In this document: positions 1 to 12,480 of the stretch, in pieces
Layout: the number at the start of each line of letters is the position of its first letter
How positions within the stretch are numbered: position 1 is the stretch's first letter
Assembly: GCA_020002185.1 (NCBI GenBank)
Contig: CM034539.1
Span: 3,686,629 to 3,750,628 of the forward strand
Length of the DNA: 64,000 bases
Direction of reading: 5' to 3'
DNA from: Paraescarpia echinospica
Lineage: Eukaryota > Annelida > Polychaeta > Sabellida > Siboglinidae
Translations under genes and position numbers: made by a program
The notes under the pieces: generated by a model
Told to the model about the DNA's origin: nothing
Seen by the model: the letters and a program-made list of their open reading frames with translations, nothing else
Databases searched by the model: none

Positions 1-120
1 TTACTCCCTGGCAGACCTGTTCAATCGAAAACTATCTCGACTTCTTTGGAAAGCATTCTGCCACGCTGAAATTAATGCGCGAAGACTCTTCGTACACATT
101 TATCCACCACTGTTTATATA
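1..120. repeat. Dispersed repeat, copy 1
   Basis: This stretch (ccctggcagacctgttcaat and onward) matches 9568-9690 with scattered substitutions over roughly 115 bases, in the same orientation. The two copies lie beyond the opposite ends of the choline transporter exons. No conserved reading frame is apparent; it is probably a fragment of an interspersed element. Confidence 0.5.
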
Positions 121-223
121 GACAGGTACTCATTCGTAGAACTGGAGCAACGTGGAGTGAACGAACGTGCCCAAGGTTCTAAACGGCAGCACAGGATTCG
201 TAAAGTTTGGATTAATAAAAAAA

Positions 224-240
<17 letters not shown>

Positions 241-270
<30 letters not shown>
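241..270. repeat. (TA)n microsatellite
   Basis: A run of about 30 bases of alternating TA in AT-rich DNA. Short open frames here of the form YIYIYI are artefacts of this repeat. Confidence 0.9.
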
Positions 271-272
<2 letters not shown>

Positions 273-985
273 AAGACATAACAAAGGAAAAGTAATATGC
301 ACAGAAAAATAATCCTCGCGTCAAGGAATTTATTATGCTGCTCAATGTGTCATAACGTTAAAACGGTTTTGCAAACTACTCGATCAAAAGATCAGAATAC
401 TTTCGCTTCATGTTTTAAAAAAGCCTACAGCGAATATTATTTATACTACCTGTATACTGTTGATGCACTACAGCTTTGAACGTCAGCCAACGTGATTCGT
501 GATAGACAAATTCAAAGGAGGAGGGGTAGCCTACAATTATTTTCCCATCGGCTGCCATATTAGCGTTTTGTCGGATTATAAGAAAACGTGACCTACAAAA
601 AGATACTTCTTAGTTGCTGCTGTCGTCAAGTCTTTGGCATGCTGATACAGTTTAGTCAAAATTAGATACTTCTAGCTGGTGTTAAATACTTATATGTGTG
701 ACACCCATCAATATTTACAAATGGCTGCAAGCAATATTCTGCTACAGGGTCAAACTGCCCAATTGCTATCAAATATCATTCCTATTAAGATCATCTAAAC
801 ATACACTATTCCACTGTCAACAGCTTCTCCAATCAAACCTGAAAATCAGCCTACTCAAATGCACTCATGCCAGATATTGTGAATGTTGTAAACAAAATAA
901 TTTCCCAACAAAATTACTCAGTACTATTTCGTATTTACGAAACCGGAAGTCTAATTGAGGCATACCCCATAGGCTAGTCACTCAC

Positions 986-1239
986 CACGCTACTTCCGCC
1001 GCAGCAGCAACGGCTACACGCGTTCCTCATTGGCTCGTATATGTTGCGAGCAAACATGGAGCTTGCCGACAGCATGGACGAGTCGGCCGACGACATGACG
1101 GCGGCAGACACCGCGCCCAGGCCGATGATGGCGACCGGAAGTGGCGTCAGATACTGCATCACTAGCGGAAGTACAAGTTTGGAGTTCTCTGATGGGATCG
1201 GTACAGCGCCGTGGTAACGGTAGTTAGTGGCATTCCAGT
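986..1239 (-). CDS. SLC5A7: Choline transporter exon: [13 protein letters not shown] segment, last exon in window
   Basis: Acceptor TCTCTCAG ends at 1240. The frame reads [45 protein letters not shown] and FARNIYEP, the conserved TM8 region of CHT1. It then continues into a Cys-rich stretch before the donor GTGAGT at 985. The Cys-rich insert is unusual and the true donor could lie a little earlier. Confidence 0.88.
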
Positions 1240-4200
1240 CTGAGAGATCAATAATAATGATGATGATAATAATGTTTTAAAATAAAATTATTTGATTTAA
1301 AAATATAAAACAAATAAAATCGGCTGTAATGAATATGCAATATATAACGGTTTTACGTCATAATCGATTTAATGTCAAAATCACACTTTTATTCAATATC
1401 ATAATGTAGGGTTTAACATGTTTCTATGTATATTTAAAAGAAAATATTACAAAGAGTAATGAACTTATGAAGTGTGTTGGATTTAGTGCTCATATTATAG
1501 TGTGCCGTTATTTAAATGATCTAGTAAGATTTCTCACACGGTATACATGTAACATCTCCATGGACCAGAAAAGTTCAGCAGGGTTACCGTTCTTTAAATG
1601 CCTCAATTCACTCACCGGTCGACTTTGCAATGGCTCCAATTAAAACTGCTGGCACTGCCATAACGATGCAACCGAATGCTGCAGCATACGACAACACCTG
1701 AGCCCTGGTCGCAGTCTTGGACGACAGAACTCGTTGAAAGTAAACCTACCAAACAAACGACTCGAGATACGATTGTCTACAGAATATATTTGTTTAGTGA
1801 TTGTTCACGTGGTCAATGTTGGATGTTAATGGGTTTCGTTGATGAGGAGTCACTTTTCAAAATGCACTAATTGATGAATTCGTAACGTCATTGTTTGTCT
1901 AACAACCAGGTCCGTTAATTTTATAAAACGGCCGCCGTTCTTATGAAGCTTTCGGCTCAGGTTCCGACTGGTGATTGTAAATTTAGATTCTGGATCGATT
2001 GGAACGCGTCATTTTGTATAACAAACGAACTCATACAGCAAGTAATAGTATAGGTAACATTTCGTAGGTACTCACAATAGACAGTGTGCACTATGGTTTT
2101 ACTTATTTCAGTTCACGTAGCAGCATATTAATTTGCACATGCGAACGAACGCCAATACGTTATTTGCATGCACATATAATACAAATTAAAACAACACCAT
2201 CGCCTACTCGGAAGGAAGCAACTAAAAGTTATGCACCTGCCAAGGTATTCCGCCAAAAATCAACAGCAAGGCAGAGTCTACGTAGTTTCCAATCCAGAAA
2301 TCTTCTGGCCACACGCCAAGCCACGTGACGTTTGCATCACGTGACGTTTCCACTAATGACGTTACAGCCGAGTGGGTCCAAGCGAACGGGATGCACAACC
2401 ACTACAATATAAATACCATCGTGTTGTGTTAACATGGTTACATTTAATCCTGGATCACTTATGTAAGTCTATGAGTATTTTACATTTGTACATTTTATTG
2501 GTTGATCATGCGTGTTACGATTTATTCAGAGGCAACAGGATGATGCAATTGGTTGGATTCCCGTTTAGTGGTGAAATGAATCTTGGTTTTCCATAGTTGC
2601 TTTTTAGACACCGTTCTAAATATCTGCATTAACTGTTAAGTCAGACTCGAATGTCACACCTAGTTCTTTAACAGTATCTTATGCACGACTGTAGCACGGT
2701 TGATTTGTTTGGAGAAGGGTGTATTTTTGGCGTGGAACACATCTCCAACAAAAATCGTCGAGGGAGGTAGGGTAGTGTTTCAGGTTTCTAGCAGTCGACG
2801 GGTAGCGTTGGTCATCGTTCAAAAACGTATGTCGAAGTGTCCTATCAAAACAACTGCTTCCCTTCAAACGGAGCTACTTCCCCCAAGCGGAATTATTTTT
2901 ATTACGGGGATATGGGTGAGTACGCACCCTTCGCAAATTGCAGCCTACGGGCCTTATCTGTTGAAACGTTTTGACTCCCGGTTTCAAAGTCAAAGGGGTA
3001 AATATGCTGCGAGTTATTCGAAACAAATACTAGACTGGCAACCCTCGTATTACACTTAATATATTAAAAACACTAACCACAGTGTTTAATGCTGTACTGA
3101 TAAAACACAATAGCTGAACGCTGTTAAATTATTACAGTATGGCGGACCATGCACATTAAGGGTATGCCTACTTGGCACTTCGTTGAAAGTTACCTCCGCG
3201 CATTGTTGTTAAATTACTAAACCATATGTTTTACCGAATGATAGAACAGTTATTCAATACTGACATACTACAGTGGAAAACAAAAATTATTGAAGTTGAA
3301 CCTTGCAAAATAGAAAATAACTTTTAACCTACACGTGTGGAATAAACTAAACTAACACTCCCGAAGTATTGAAAAAGACGACGATCCAAACCGCACAGTG
3401 CACGGATCTTCGCTTATTACATTTGTTGTACTAGCAAAAATGTCCGTCAACTGAATTAAATTACTAAATCAAAATGAACGTGGATAACATATCATATCAG
3501 GAGGGGAACCACTGGAAGAAACCGATCCCTTCACATACCTGGGAAGCGTAATTAACAAAAACGGAGGCACAAAAGAAGACGTCAAAGCAAGGACACAAAA
3601 GAAAAGAGTGGCACTTTTTATTTTGAGAAACATTTGCAAGGCAAATAAAATCAAGCTTAACACTAAATTGAGGGTATTCAACTCAAATGTCATGTCAGTG
3701 TTACTCTGTGTCTCGGATACATGGCGAATTACACAGAAAACACTAAAAAGATTACAGACCTTCATCAACAAATGCCTGCGCAGAATCATAAACCTAAAGT
3801 GGTCAGACATGGTACCCAACACTATGGGAATGGACCAAACAACTACCAATAGAAAACAAAGAAGAGAAAATGGAGGTGGTTAGAACATACACTGAGGAAA
3901 CCTGCAACAAACAGCACACGACAGGCAATTACATGGACCCCCTGGGAGGGGAAGAAGAGGAAGGCCGAGAAACACTTGGGTTGAGAAAATGTTGTGTTGA
4001 CAACCAACCATAACAAAGTAAGTGGCTTGCACAAGGCAAAATCACCACTTCTTGAATGCACAGAACAGGATAAAAATAAATCACATATTAGTAATAGTAG
4101 TGACATTTTTAATGACAGTTTAGCGTCCTCAAAAGGTGAATTATTAATCAATATGCACAATTTAAAAGTGATACGTTAACAAATCCGATAACAGTAACTA

Positions 4201-6651
4201 CGTGGATATAAGAACAGTTCAGAACAGAAAAAGGGGACAGATCCCAGCATTTCAGTAATTGCTGAGAACTCAGCTAAGGCGGACAAGTTTCGACAACTTC
4301 AAGGCATATGGCATAGTCAGTCGTACGACTAAAACCGTATTATCGCTCAGTCATCGTAACACTTTCAATTTAGATTGAGAGATTAGAAGGTAATCAAATC
4401 AATTCACCTGCCAGTTACGCTAGTACATAGAATACGTGCAAAATTATCCACGGATGTATATCTTCGCAATAGCAAGAAGAATATATAGTTTAAATTAAAG
4501 CAAGCAAAAAAAATCCGACCAGTAACTGGATAACTAAGGCACTCGTATACAACATGGTCACCGTGGTAACACATATAATGGTCATCGTGGTAACACATAC
4601 AATGCGATTTGTAAGGCTAAGTGAAGCCGCAGGAAAAAGGAGTTACAATTAAAAATTATTATAGAATACTAATTTATTTAATTAACTGTGTATGACTAGG
4701 GCCACCTTTACTCGCTAAATTGTAACTCCAAGGCCTGTTAGAGGGAGGAGAACCTAATGCAGACACCACACTAGGGCCACCTTTACTCGCTAAATTGTAA
4801 CTCCAAGGCCTGTTAGAGGGAGGAGAACCTAATGCAGACACAACACAACAGCTTAGCCAAAAAATAAATGACACTCAAAGACAGTGTTCTGTATATACAA
4901 TAATGAATGACATTAATATTATATATAATTATGTGCACAATATAAAGTGTTATTGTAAGTTGTAATTAGCAATTAATTAAGATTATTAAGCTATGAATGC
5001 ATACACAAAGTCACAGGGGAATCAAACAAATAAAAAGGCTGTGCGAATAAACGGTCTTATATAAGTAACGGGCATGACGTCATGAGCGATAATACTGAAA
5101 AATATGAATGACGGTAACTAAAAATGTCTAGAAATAAATCTTAGGATACTTAGCTTGTGTTTGTATAGACTATATGTCGGCATCTTACGTTCAAGATAAT
5201 GTTAGTTAAAATAAAATAAGCAAAGAAAGCGGTAATAATAATAAAATAAAATAAATGTAACCGCTACATACTATAGAATAATAATAATAATGACAAACTT
5301 CTATAGCGCCTAAATCCCCAGGGATCTGAGCTCAGAGGCGCAACATACAAAAATCATTGGGCAAAATCGTTAACAGTGACAAAAGCAAGAGTCGTCATTA
5401 GAGCAAGGGACCGCCGAAGGTTAGGGTGGGAATGCAATTTCAAATAAATAAGTCTATTTTTTTACGGAAGGTATTTATAGTCTCAGATGATTTTAAAGCG
5501 ATAGGGAGTTGATTCCAGATTGTGGGTGCAGCTACAGAAAAAGCACGTTTGCCGATATTAAGCTTGGTTTTCGGAACAAAAAGTCGTTGTGAAAGAGATG
5601 ATCTGAGATTCCTAGGGATATCGGAAAAACGAAAGAGACTAAACAAATAGGATGGGTGTTGCATAGAAAGGGTACGATATGTGGTAGTAGCTAATTTGAA
5701 TTGTATTCGATATGTAACTGGAAGCCAATGAGACTGTCTAAGTAGGGGCAGAGATGGTGAGAAACGAGGCGCTTTTAGTACTACACGTGATTTTCTGTCG
5801 TCGCCTAGCAACCCTAGATGCCTTGGTTGTTGACAGTCGTGATAATAATGTTTAGGAAATGTTAGATAACAGCTTCATTACATAAACACCGTAAGCGTTC
5901 GCATATACTCGTTGTTTGTTCAAAACGACGAAGGTCGGAGAGAATGTGAAATTTACGTCCGTCGATAAGCCCTAGTCGTGATAGTGTAGAATTGTCAACT
6001 AATATTCGTATTGTTATTCGTGTGCTATTGGCATCGGAGTAGACATAAGCATTATTGTGTTAGCATCTACACTACGTTATCAAATTTAACGCAATTTGCC
6101 ATGCGCACTGGGTTCCTGCGATTTTAATGTTACATTTTACGTATTACGCGCACATTATGTTTCACGTTCCGATCATCTTGATATATATGGAGTATTTAAA
6201 AAAAGATCTAGGTCTTATGCCCTATACTAGGGATCGTAGAAGAATCACTGACACTTTGGCGCTCGAAATTCAAGCCATCTAAGAGGAAAACGTTAGCCTA
6301 TACGCACACGTACGCTAGCTCGATTAGATAGGACATGTTACACTTACGAGACCTCCGAATATACAGACGAGTTGGAAGACGTCGGTGAAGGCGACGGAGT
6401 AGAGACCGCCCACCATGGTATAGAGCACGGCGACTCCGGCAGAGACGATGATGGCCCATTTGTCGTCGAGCCCAACGATCACTGTCAGAGTGGCTCCTGG
6501 CGGCAACCAACACAACACATGCGCGTATCGGGTACGTACGTACTTATGTATTTATGTATGTGTGCATGCATATATGGTACGTGCGTACGTTCGTGTGTGA
6601 GCGTGTGTGAGAGAGAGTGTGTGTTTGTATGTATGTATGTATGTATATATG

Positions 6652-6717
<66 letters not shown>

Positions 6718-8937
6718 ATGGCAGGCAGAAAAAGTTTCTTCGATCCCTTCTTAGGCGTTAGAACCAGTGGCGGCTGAATTCCGGCCAATATTCTTGGTGT
6801 GGGCGGCTGGAGATATTCTTAGCCCTTAAGGCACGGGGTGCGGCAGCAGCTGGAGTTTTTGGTGAGCGTCAGGCGGAGGGGGGGGTGCGGTTGATGGTTT
6901 TTGGTGAGCTCCAGCCCCTCCAATACCTTTTGCCGCCTATATTATACGAATTTAATGGTGTAGACAAAAATCATTCTTGACTTGACTTAGTGCTCTTGTC
7001 TGGTCTCCAGCGAATGGGTCACATCCTTTATCGCCGCCCTCCAGGTGAGGAGGTCACCGGCTACCCGCTCGGCCTCCTCAAGCGTGAGGCCCAAGCCGTC
7101 CAGATCCTCTGCTTGATGCAGTCTAATCATCATCGGCGAGGGCGACCACGGAGCCTTTTCCAACTGGAGTTATGTGGGCGGGATTGGTACACCAGTGATG
7201 CAAGGTAGTCTGGTGCCATGTGTTGCAGGCGACCGAACCATTGGAGGCGTCGGTTGCCAATGAGAACGAATGCAGGCTGCTGACTGGTGCGTTCTATGAA
7301 CGAAAATCATTCGTTATACGATAATTACTAAATAGGAACATATCCCTCTCGAAAGTAGTGAGTTGACAGTAGGTTTTGTACAGTAACATATCCTTGAGTA
7401 TGCAACCTATAAATAAACACACATAAAATTCACCGAGAGCTGACAATATGGCCGACCAGAAGACTTCGCCCAGCAGTGCCGGGATGTAGAGCAGTGCTGC
7501 CATCACGCGGCCGTATCGTTGCTCAAATGGATCTAGCATCGTCACATAGCCCGCCTCACGCATCTTCTTCGCGAACATCAGACCGCCTACGACAAACACA
7601 CTTGTTCAACAAACGCACCTAGATCATCAAATACATTTGGATCATCAAACACACTTGTTCAACAAACGCACCTAGATCATCAAATACATTTGGATCATCA
7701 AACACACTTCGATCTTTATTCGCTCTTGGATCACCAAATTCACTGGGATCATTATGCACACTCGCATCATCAAACGTTGATAATAATGTTATACTTGGAC
7801 CATCAATCGCACTCGGATCATCTAATGCGCTGAGATCATGCAATCAATTTGATCAATACATACGGTAATAATGTTTTCAATATGTCCATAAGGTACGAAC
7901 ATTATATCGTAGAGTTGGACGTCATCTACACACACACACGCACGCAGACGCACGCACGCACACACACACACGTACACACATAGACCCACCGAGACAGAGA
8001 CTTATTGCGTATCCGATCGGGGCCTGGGTCCAGACGAGTCCCATGCCGGGTGTGAAGACGGACTCAGCTGTCCCGTTGATGTAGCCACCTCCAACCCATG
8101 TGGCTGAAAACAAAATAGCATTTATTCTTTAAACACACAACAATGTCATGCTTCGGTTTTAACAACCGTTGACACTACTTTAGCTTCTTGCACACTTCTA
8201 TAATATAATATCACATTAGCCAAGTCTCCAGTTATAGACGGGTTTATGTCAAGGTCCGTTCACACTTCACAAAACGTGCGAATAGAAACCTCATTGATAC
8301 AATTTAACCCTGCAAAATCATTTGTTATGCGAACGTGTTCAAGTATTATTTTTTTATGTATTTTAAAATGTTGCTATTATAGGTTCAGTTGTGCCACCTC
8401 TGAATTATATCATCCTAAGTCGTATACAACTTCGTTTGGACGCGATTTTCAATTTTTTTGTATCCATTTCATATTGACATTCAAAATATAAAGGTGTCAT
8501 TTAGATGTCATGTGAATCTAAATTAACGTCATTAGTAGGTGTACCGATGAAACCAACTTGGTACATTGACAACATAATTCACAGGTAACATTTCTATGCT
8601 GATATGAATTCTAGAGTGAATATATCTGTAATACATTTTGGTAATTTATCACAATGATGACAGTTCATGTGACGATGTAGGATCGGCTGACTTCACCTTG
8701 ATACGACTTCTTTGTGTCTCACCTGTCATTGTGAAGACACCGACGACTATACCAATGTCCCTCTTCGCCAGCATCACGTCTTCCGTCTTCTTCGTCTTCC
8801 ACGTCTTCGATTTCCATGTTGCGAAGATGCCAATGAGGAAGATGACGAGGTAGAAGAGAATGACGACGATGAGCGCCGTTATATTGAGGTCGCTGCGAGT
8901 GTAGCCACTGGTGGACCTGTCGTTGAAATAGTCGAGT
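986..8937 (-). CDS. SLC5A7: High-affinity choline transporter (SLC5A7/CHT1-like), seven visible exons, 3' end off window
   Basis: Sodium-coupled symporter of the SLC5 family; it takes choline into cholinergic nerve terminals for acetylcholine synthesis. Exons in order are 8937-8723, 8103-7990, 7586-7434, 6496-6348, 2352-2237, 1745-1616 and 1239-986, with GT-AG boundaries and compatible phase at the junctions checked. Diagnostic peptides include [49 protein letters not shown] and [17 protein letters not shown], all hallmark CHT1 segments. One short exon expected between 6348 and 2352 (the loop after [10 protein letters not shown]) was not found, the start codon lies in an unseen upstream exon, and the C-terminal third lies beyond position 1. 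Introns contain LINE fragments and microsatellites. Family assignment is firm; gene completeness is not. Confidence 0.93.
1616..1745 (-). CDS. SLC5A7: Choline transporter exon: VYFQRVLSS segment
   Basis: Acceptor TTTGGTAG ends at 1746, donor GTGAGT begins at 1615. Product [20 protein letters not shown] followed by [20 protein letters not shown], strongly CHT1-like. The junction with 1239 completes S-T-D-W-N-A-T. Confidence 0.93.
2237..2352 (-). CDS. SLC5A7: Choline transporter exon ending [11 protein letters not shown]
   Basis: The reading frame gives [20 protein letters not shown] then LIFGGIPWQ, matching the CHT1 segment just before VYFQRVLSS. The donor CAG|GTGCAT at 2236 is clear. The acceptor chosen (CATTAG ending at 2353) is less certain. 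Confidence 0.82.
3480..3995 (+). mobile_element. LINE 3'-end fragment (RT C-terminal region)
   Basis: Fragments read [12 protein letters not shown], then [12 protein letters not shown] and [10 protein letters not shown], followed in another frame by a W-x-L-E-H-T-L-R-K motif and a GR-rich segment. This is the thumb/C-terminal part of reverse transcriptases from APE-type LINEs whose endonuclease resembles CFDP2. It lacks the catalytic core, is frame-shifted, and sits in the 2.2-6.5 kb intron of the choline transporter. A typical dead-on-arrival 5'-truncated insertion. Confidence 0.75.
4696..4846. repeat. Two-copy 75-bp direct repeat
   Basis: A 75-base unit beginning ctagggccacctttactcgc occurs at 4696 and again at 4771, nearly identical. 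The reading frame across it on the minus strand is a repeat artefact. Confidence 0.9.
5430..5830 (-). mobile_element. LINE 3'-end fragment, L2/CR1-like
   Basis: A 123-residue frame (5440-5811) reads [14 protein letters not shown], then [15 protein letters not shown] and a terminal F-R-K-K-I-D-L-F. The motifs H-W-L-P-V and R-x-F-S-V-A-A-P-x-x-W-N-x-L-P are characteristic of the extreme C-terminus of L2/CR1-type reverse transcriptases. It is a 5'-truncated copy in a choline transporter intron. Confidence 0.8.
6348..6496 (-). CDS. SLC5A7: Choline transporter exon: [14 protein letters not shown] segment
   Basis: Acceptor GCCGCCAG ends at 6497; donor GTAAGT begins at 6347. It encodes [20 protein letters not shown] and [20 protein letters not shown], the TM4-TM5 region. 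The exon predicted to follow was not located in the 4-kb intron before 2352, which may mean a tiny exon or a collapsed region. Confidence 0.92.
6652..6714. repeat. (GA)n microsatellite
   Basis: About 60 bases of GA dinucleotide, preceded by GTAT tetranucleotide repeats (6626-6650). Confidence 0.95.
6960..7300 (-). mobile_element. LINE 3'-end fragment
   Basis: Read on the minus strand this region gives [20 protein letters not shown] followed by a G-R-P-R box and [23 protein letters not shown] sequence ending in a W-R-A motif. That W-F-G-R / G-R-P-R / A-x-x-x-A-x-D-x-x-x-W-R pattern is the 3' terminus of many invertebrate LINE ORF2s. It is frame-broken and lies in the intron between transporter exons 6348-6496 and 7434-7586. 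Confidence 0.65.
7434..7586 (-). CDS. SLC5A7: Choline transporter exon: [10 protein letters not shown] segment
   Basis: Acceptor GTCGTAG ends at 7587 and donor GTGAAT begins at 7433. It encodes [20 protein letters not shown], then [20 protein letters not shown]. The last base G joins GA of the next exon to complete ALGATL. Confidence 0.93.
7597..7840. repeat. Degenerate 18-bp (gatcatcaaa) tandem repeat with a 53-bp duplication
   Basis: Repeats of gatcatcaaac/tacacttg-type units of about 18 bases fill this stretch, and a 53-base segment is duplicated head to tail at its left end (7597-7703). The Asp-Pro-Ser-rich open frame on the minus strand follows from the repeat. Confidence 0.75.
7990..8103 (-). 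CDS. SLC5A7: Choline transporter exon: [13 protein letters not shown] segment
   Basis: Acceptor TTTTCAG ends at 8104 and donor GTGGGT begins at 7989. The product carries the [13 protein letters not shown] and [13 protein letters not shown] segments of CHT1. Splicing to the exon at 7586 restores [11 protein letters not shown], as in the family. Confidence 0.93.
8723..8937 (-). CDS. SLC5A7: Choline transporter exon: N-terminus and TM1
   Basis: The exon reads an extracellular N-terminus (NITA glycosylation-type sequon), a first membrane segment ([19 protein letters not shown]) and ends in VGVFTMT. Donor is G|GTGAGA at 8722-8721 and joins in phase to ATWVGGGY of the next exon. The acceptor at 8939-8938 (CTAAAG) is a weak choice, so the 5' edge is uncertain. 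No initiator Met is in frame, so at least one exon lies upstream. Confidence 0.9.
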
Positions 8938-10366
8938 CTTTAGAAATAATAATAATAATATACTTTAGTTTAACAATCATATCCAGAGCATAACTCTGCT
9001 CAAGGATGTTGACAATGTGTATAATATACTAATAATTACATAATAATTAAAACATATACTACAAGATCTGCTATTGTTGACAATTACACTAAAATACAAT
9101 AAAATATTATAATAATGGAATAAATAAGTATACAATACAATATTAATGAATAAATAATTATTAAATGATGATGGGGAGTGAAATATAATACTAGATATTA
9201 AAAGCAAATTTTAAATAATGAGTCTTAAATAGGTTCATGCATTCGGTCAGACGCAGGTCTTCGTGTAATCTTTGCATTATGTGTTTGCCATCGTAGTTGC
9301 CGTGAAAGTCAGGACGATGGGTATAGCCTGTAGTTATGCAATACTTGCACACCAAACTACTCGCTTAACATGGTGCCATCTGCTGAATTAGTCGTAAATC
9401 AGGTAGCTCAGGTAGAAGAAAGAACATCCAAAAAACAAATATATCAGAACACGTGGGAAATAAGTCTAAAACTGTTGAAATGCAATACCAATAGGTAAAT
9501 GAGAGGTAATTGTAAGTTGTTATATAGCGCAGTATCGAGTCATCAGGACTGTTGAGAGCACTTTATACTTTACACCCTGGCAGATCTGTTCAATTGAACA
9601 TCATCTCGAATTATCTGGGAAACATTCAGCCATGCCACAATTTATACGCAAAGACTATTCGTACACAAACACCCACCACTATCTATAGCGAGGATGAAGG
9701 AAGCGAGTGGACACAGACAGAGTCGAGTGGATAACGGTGCCCCGGAGGAGATGAATTACAACACTCAAAGTAAATACAAGTCTACACATGCCAGAATATA
9801 TAAGCAAATATCCAATACAAGATTTACATTATGAGAAAACAGGACACGTACTGACATTGGCACGACGTTATACCGTCGTGTAACGTGTGACCTATAATGA
9901 AACTACTATTTGTAAACATCATCTATGTTGTGTCTATACAAATGTTCCAAAGGAGCAGTTCGGTAGTATTATATACAGCAGCTCCCTTCTTGAGCGGTCA
10001 CGTCTTTTGCAAAAGTAGTTTGGCCGTATATGAGGGGTGGCCACTCTACAGCGGAAACCTAGTCAGCCTCACACACATGATTTTATACGAAACATATTAT
10101 TTTCTGTAGACGTGTGAACACACAAACCCCGTTGATACACACATTTTTAAACACAGTGAAGTCGAAAACTAACATGGCCGCGTCCTGCTAGACCGCGTGG
10201 CTCTCATACATGACAAACACCACGTTGCCTAGACAACGGGTTCTGACCGCTAAGTGGCCGTGATAGATGTGTAAAATGGATTGCAATTTGTTCGTAATAA
10301 CCAAATAATTGTTGACTTGTTAGTGTTAATATTATTATTGAGATTGCTCCTCTTTGGTCCTCGTTC
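8938..10366. other. AT-rich region 5' of the transporter, no gene seen
   Basis: Low-complexity AT-rich DNA (8945-9200) followed by unique sequence. It should hold the transporter's first exon and promoter, but neither could be recognised. The second copy of the 1-120 repeat lies at 9568-9690. Confidence 0.4.
9568..9690. repeat. Dispersed repeat, copy 2 (matches 1-120)
   Basis: Same orientation as positions 1-120, with shared blocks such as ctggcaga-ctgttcaat and cgcaaagactattcgtacac. Element type unknown. Confidence 0.5.
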
Positions 10367-10741
10367 CGAAATAAATGATACGCTACGACAGTTACACTAC
10401 TGAGATAAATGATACGCTACGACGGTTACACTACTGAGATAAATAATACGCTACGACAGTTACACTACTGAGATAAATGATACGCTACGACGGTTACACT
10501 ACTGAGATAAATTATACGCTACGACAGTTACACTACTGAGATAAATGATACGCTACGACGTTTACACTACTGAGATAAATGATACGCTACGACAGTTACA
10601 CTACTGAGATAAATGATACGCTACGACGGTTACACTACTGAGATAAATGATACGCTACGACGTTTACACTACTGAGATAAATGATACGCTACGACAGTTA
10701 CACTACTGAGATAAATGATACGCTACGACAGTTACAATACT
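10367..10741. repeat. Minisatellite, 34-bp unit, about 11 copies
   Basis: The unit is gagataaatgatacgctacg plus acggttacactact, repeated head to tail. Variants alternate acagtt / acggtt / acgttt at one position. It runs directly into the 68-bp array. Confidence 0.95.
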
Positions 10742-11430
10742 GTGACCTACTCCGGGATTCTGCTTAAACTCATCCTCACAAGTCAGGGGTGGTGACTAGG
10801 TACAATACTAAGACCTACTCCGGGATTCTGCTTAAACTCATCCTCACAAGTCAGGGGTGGTGACTAGGTACACTACTGAGACCTACTCCGGGATTCTGCT
10901 TAAACTCATCCTCACAAGTCAGGGGTGGTGACTAGGTACAATACTGAGACCTACTCCGGGATTCTGCTTAAACTCATCCTCACAAGCCAGGGATGGTGAC
11001 TATGTACACTACTGAGACCTACTCCGGGATTCTGCTTAAACTCATCCTCACAAGCCAGGGGTGGTGACTAGGTACAATACTGAGACCTACTCCGGAATTC
11101 TGCTTAAACTCATCCTCACAAGTCAGGGGTGGTGACTAGATACACTACTGAGACCTACTCCGAGATTATGCTTAAACTCATCCTCACAAGCCAGGGGTGG
11201 TGACTAGGTACAATACTGAGACCTACTCCGGGATTCTGCTTAAACTCATCCTCACAAGCCAGGGGTGGTGACTAGGTACACTACTGAGACCTACTCCGGG
11301 ATTCTGCTTAAACTCATCCTCACAAGCCAGGGGTGGTGACTAGGTACACTATTGAGACCTACTCCGGGATTCTGCTTAAACTCATCCTCACAAGTCAGGG
11401 GTGGTGACTAGGTACACTACTGAGATAGGT
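10742..11430. repeat. Minisatellite, 68-bp unit, about 10 copies
   Basis: The unit contains acctactccgggattctgct, taaactcatcctcacaag and caggggtggtgactaggtac, ending in a(c/a)tactgag. The tac-actactgag junction is shared with the neighbouring 34-bp unit, and the period is exactly twice 34. Confidence 0.95.
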
Positions 11431-12480
11431 GTAATTAGTAGCGCCTCTGCCGCGTGAGGATGCTTAAAATAAAATTTTGTTCCTCCAATCATGCGTTGTT
11501 GAGAACGGTCATTTGCATTAGAAGTCGGCGAGGCGACGGATATTGACCTCTAGTGGAATGTGTTGATACCCGGACACACCCCGCCTAGCCGCGTTGTCTG
11601 CATGTCGTGGATAACGACTAGAACACCTGGATTTGATCCAGTTCAACAAAGAATATCAGTAGTTAGCAACAATAGTGTTCGTAATTGACGGTTCACGCCG
11701 AAGCTACGTATTATGTTACAGAAAGTGCACCACATGAGCCCCACGGGGCATGGCTCGGATTTCACCACGAGGTGCATAGACCTATATTATGAAAATAGTG
11801 ATATGTTTTACGACGGCTTGTTTCAACGTATGAATGGGTTTGCTAACAACCCGGAATCTGTAGATCTAAAAACTACGTTAGCGCGCCCTATACATGCCGA
11901 GTAGTCCACCTACGCATCATTACTCGCGAACATAATGCGAAGCCATTTCTTTTCTGCGGGTCACTTACGTAGCTATAGCTGGCATGTCATCATTCAACGG
12001 AAAAGTTTTAGGTTTGTTAAAAAGTACACAATATCGTGTTGCCACGGAACTTTGCGATGCACGCATTTTGGACACCAGCAGATTTGCACTCTAGCATATA
12101 TAAGTTTTTATCCATTAACGTATTTAAAAATATATAATAATAGATCAGATCAATTTGCGCTGCTTCATGTGAATAGCCTATTTTATGTTAATAATAATAA
12201 CCTTTATTGCTGCATAATGCTCAGTACAGCACAATGCAGTGACACAAATAGACAGCAAATATACATTGTGCAACAAATGGAATTAAGCAAAACCTTTGCT
12301 TGTATTCCTTATTCGAGTGTTCAAGTTGTAAGTAAATCATAACTCCTGCAAAAGTACATATATCTTCATGATATTCTAACAATTTAATTAATAGTACATT
12401 ATAAGTGTACCATAAAAATACATATTTGATGCACATGTGTCAGTGATAAATGAACAATACAGATGTAACAAAGGTGCACC
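11431..12480. other. Unassigned DNA between minisatellite and LINE
   Basis: Unique sequence with only short unconvincing frames. A small open frame at 11713-11904 shows no recognisable motif. Confidence 0.3.

Noticed and set aside
8712..8993. Acidic plus-strand frame (93 residues)
   Set aside because: It is antisense to the first visible choline transporter exon, whose motifs and splice sites are unambiguous.
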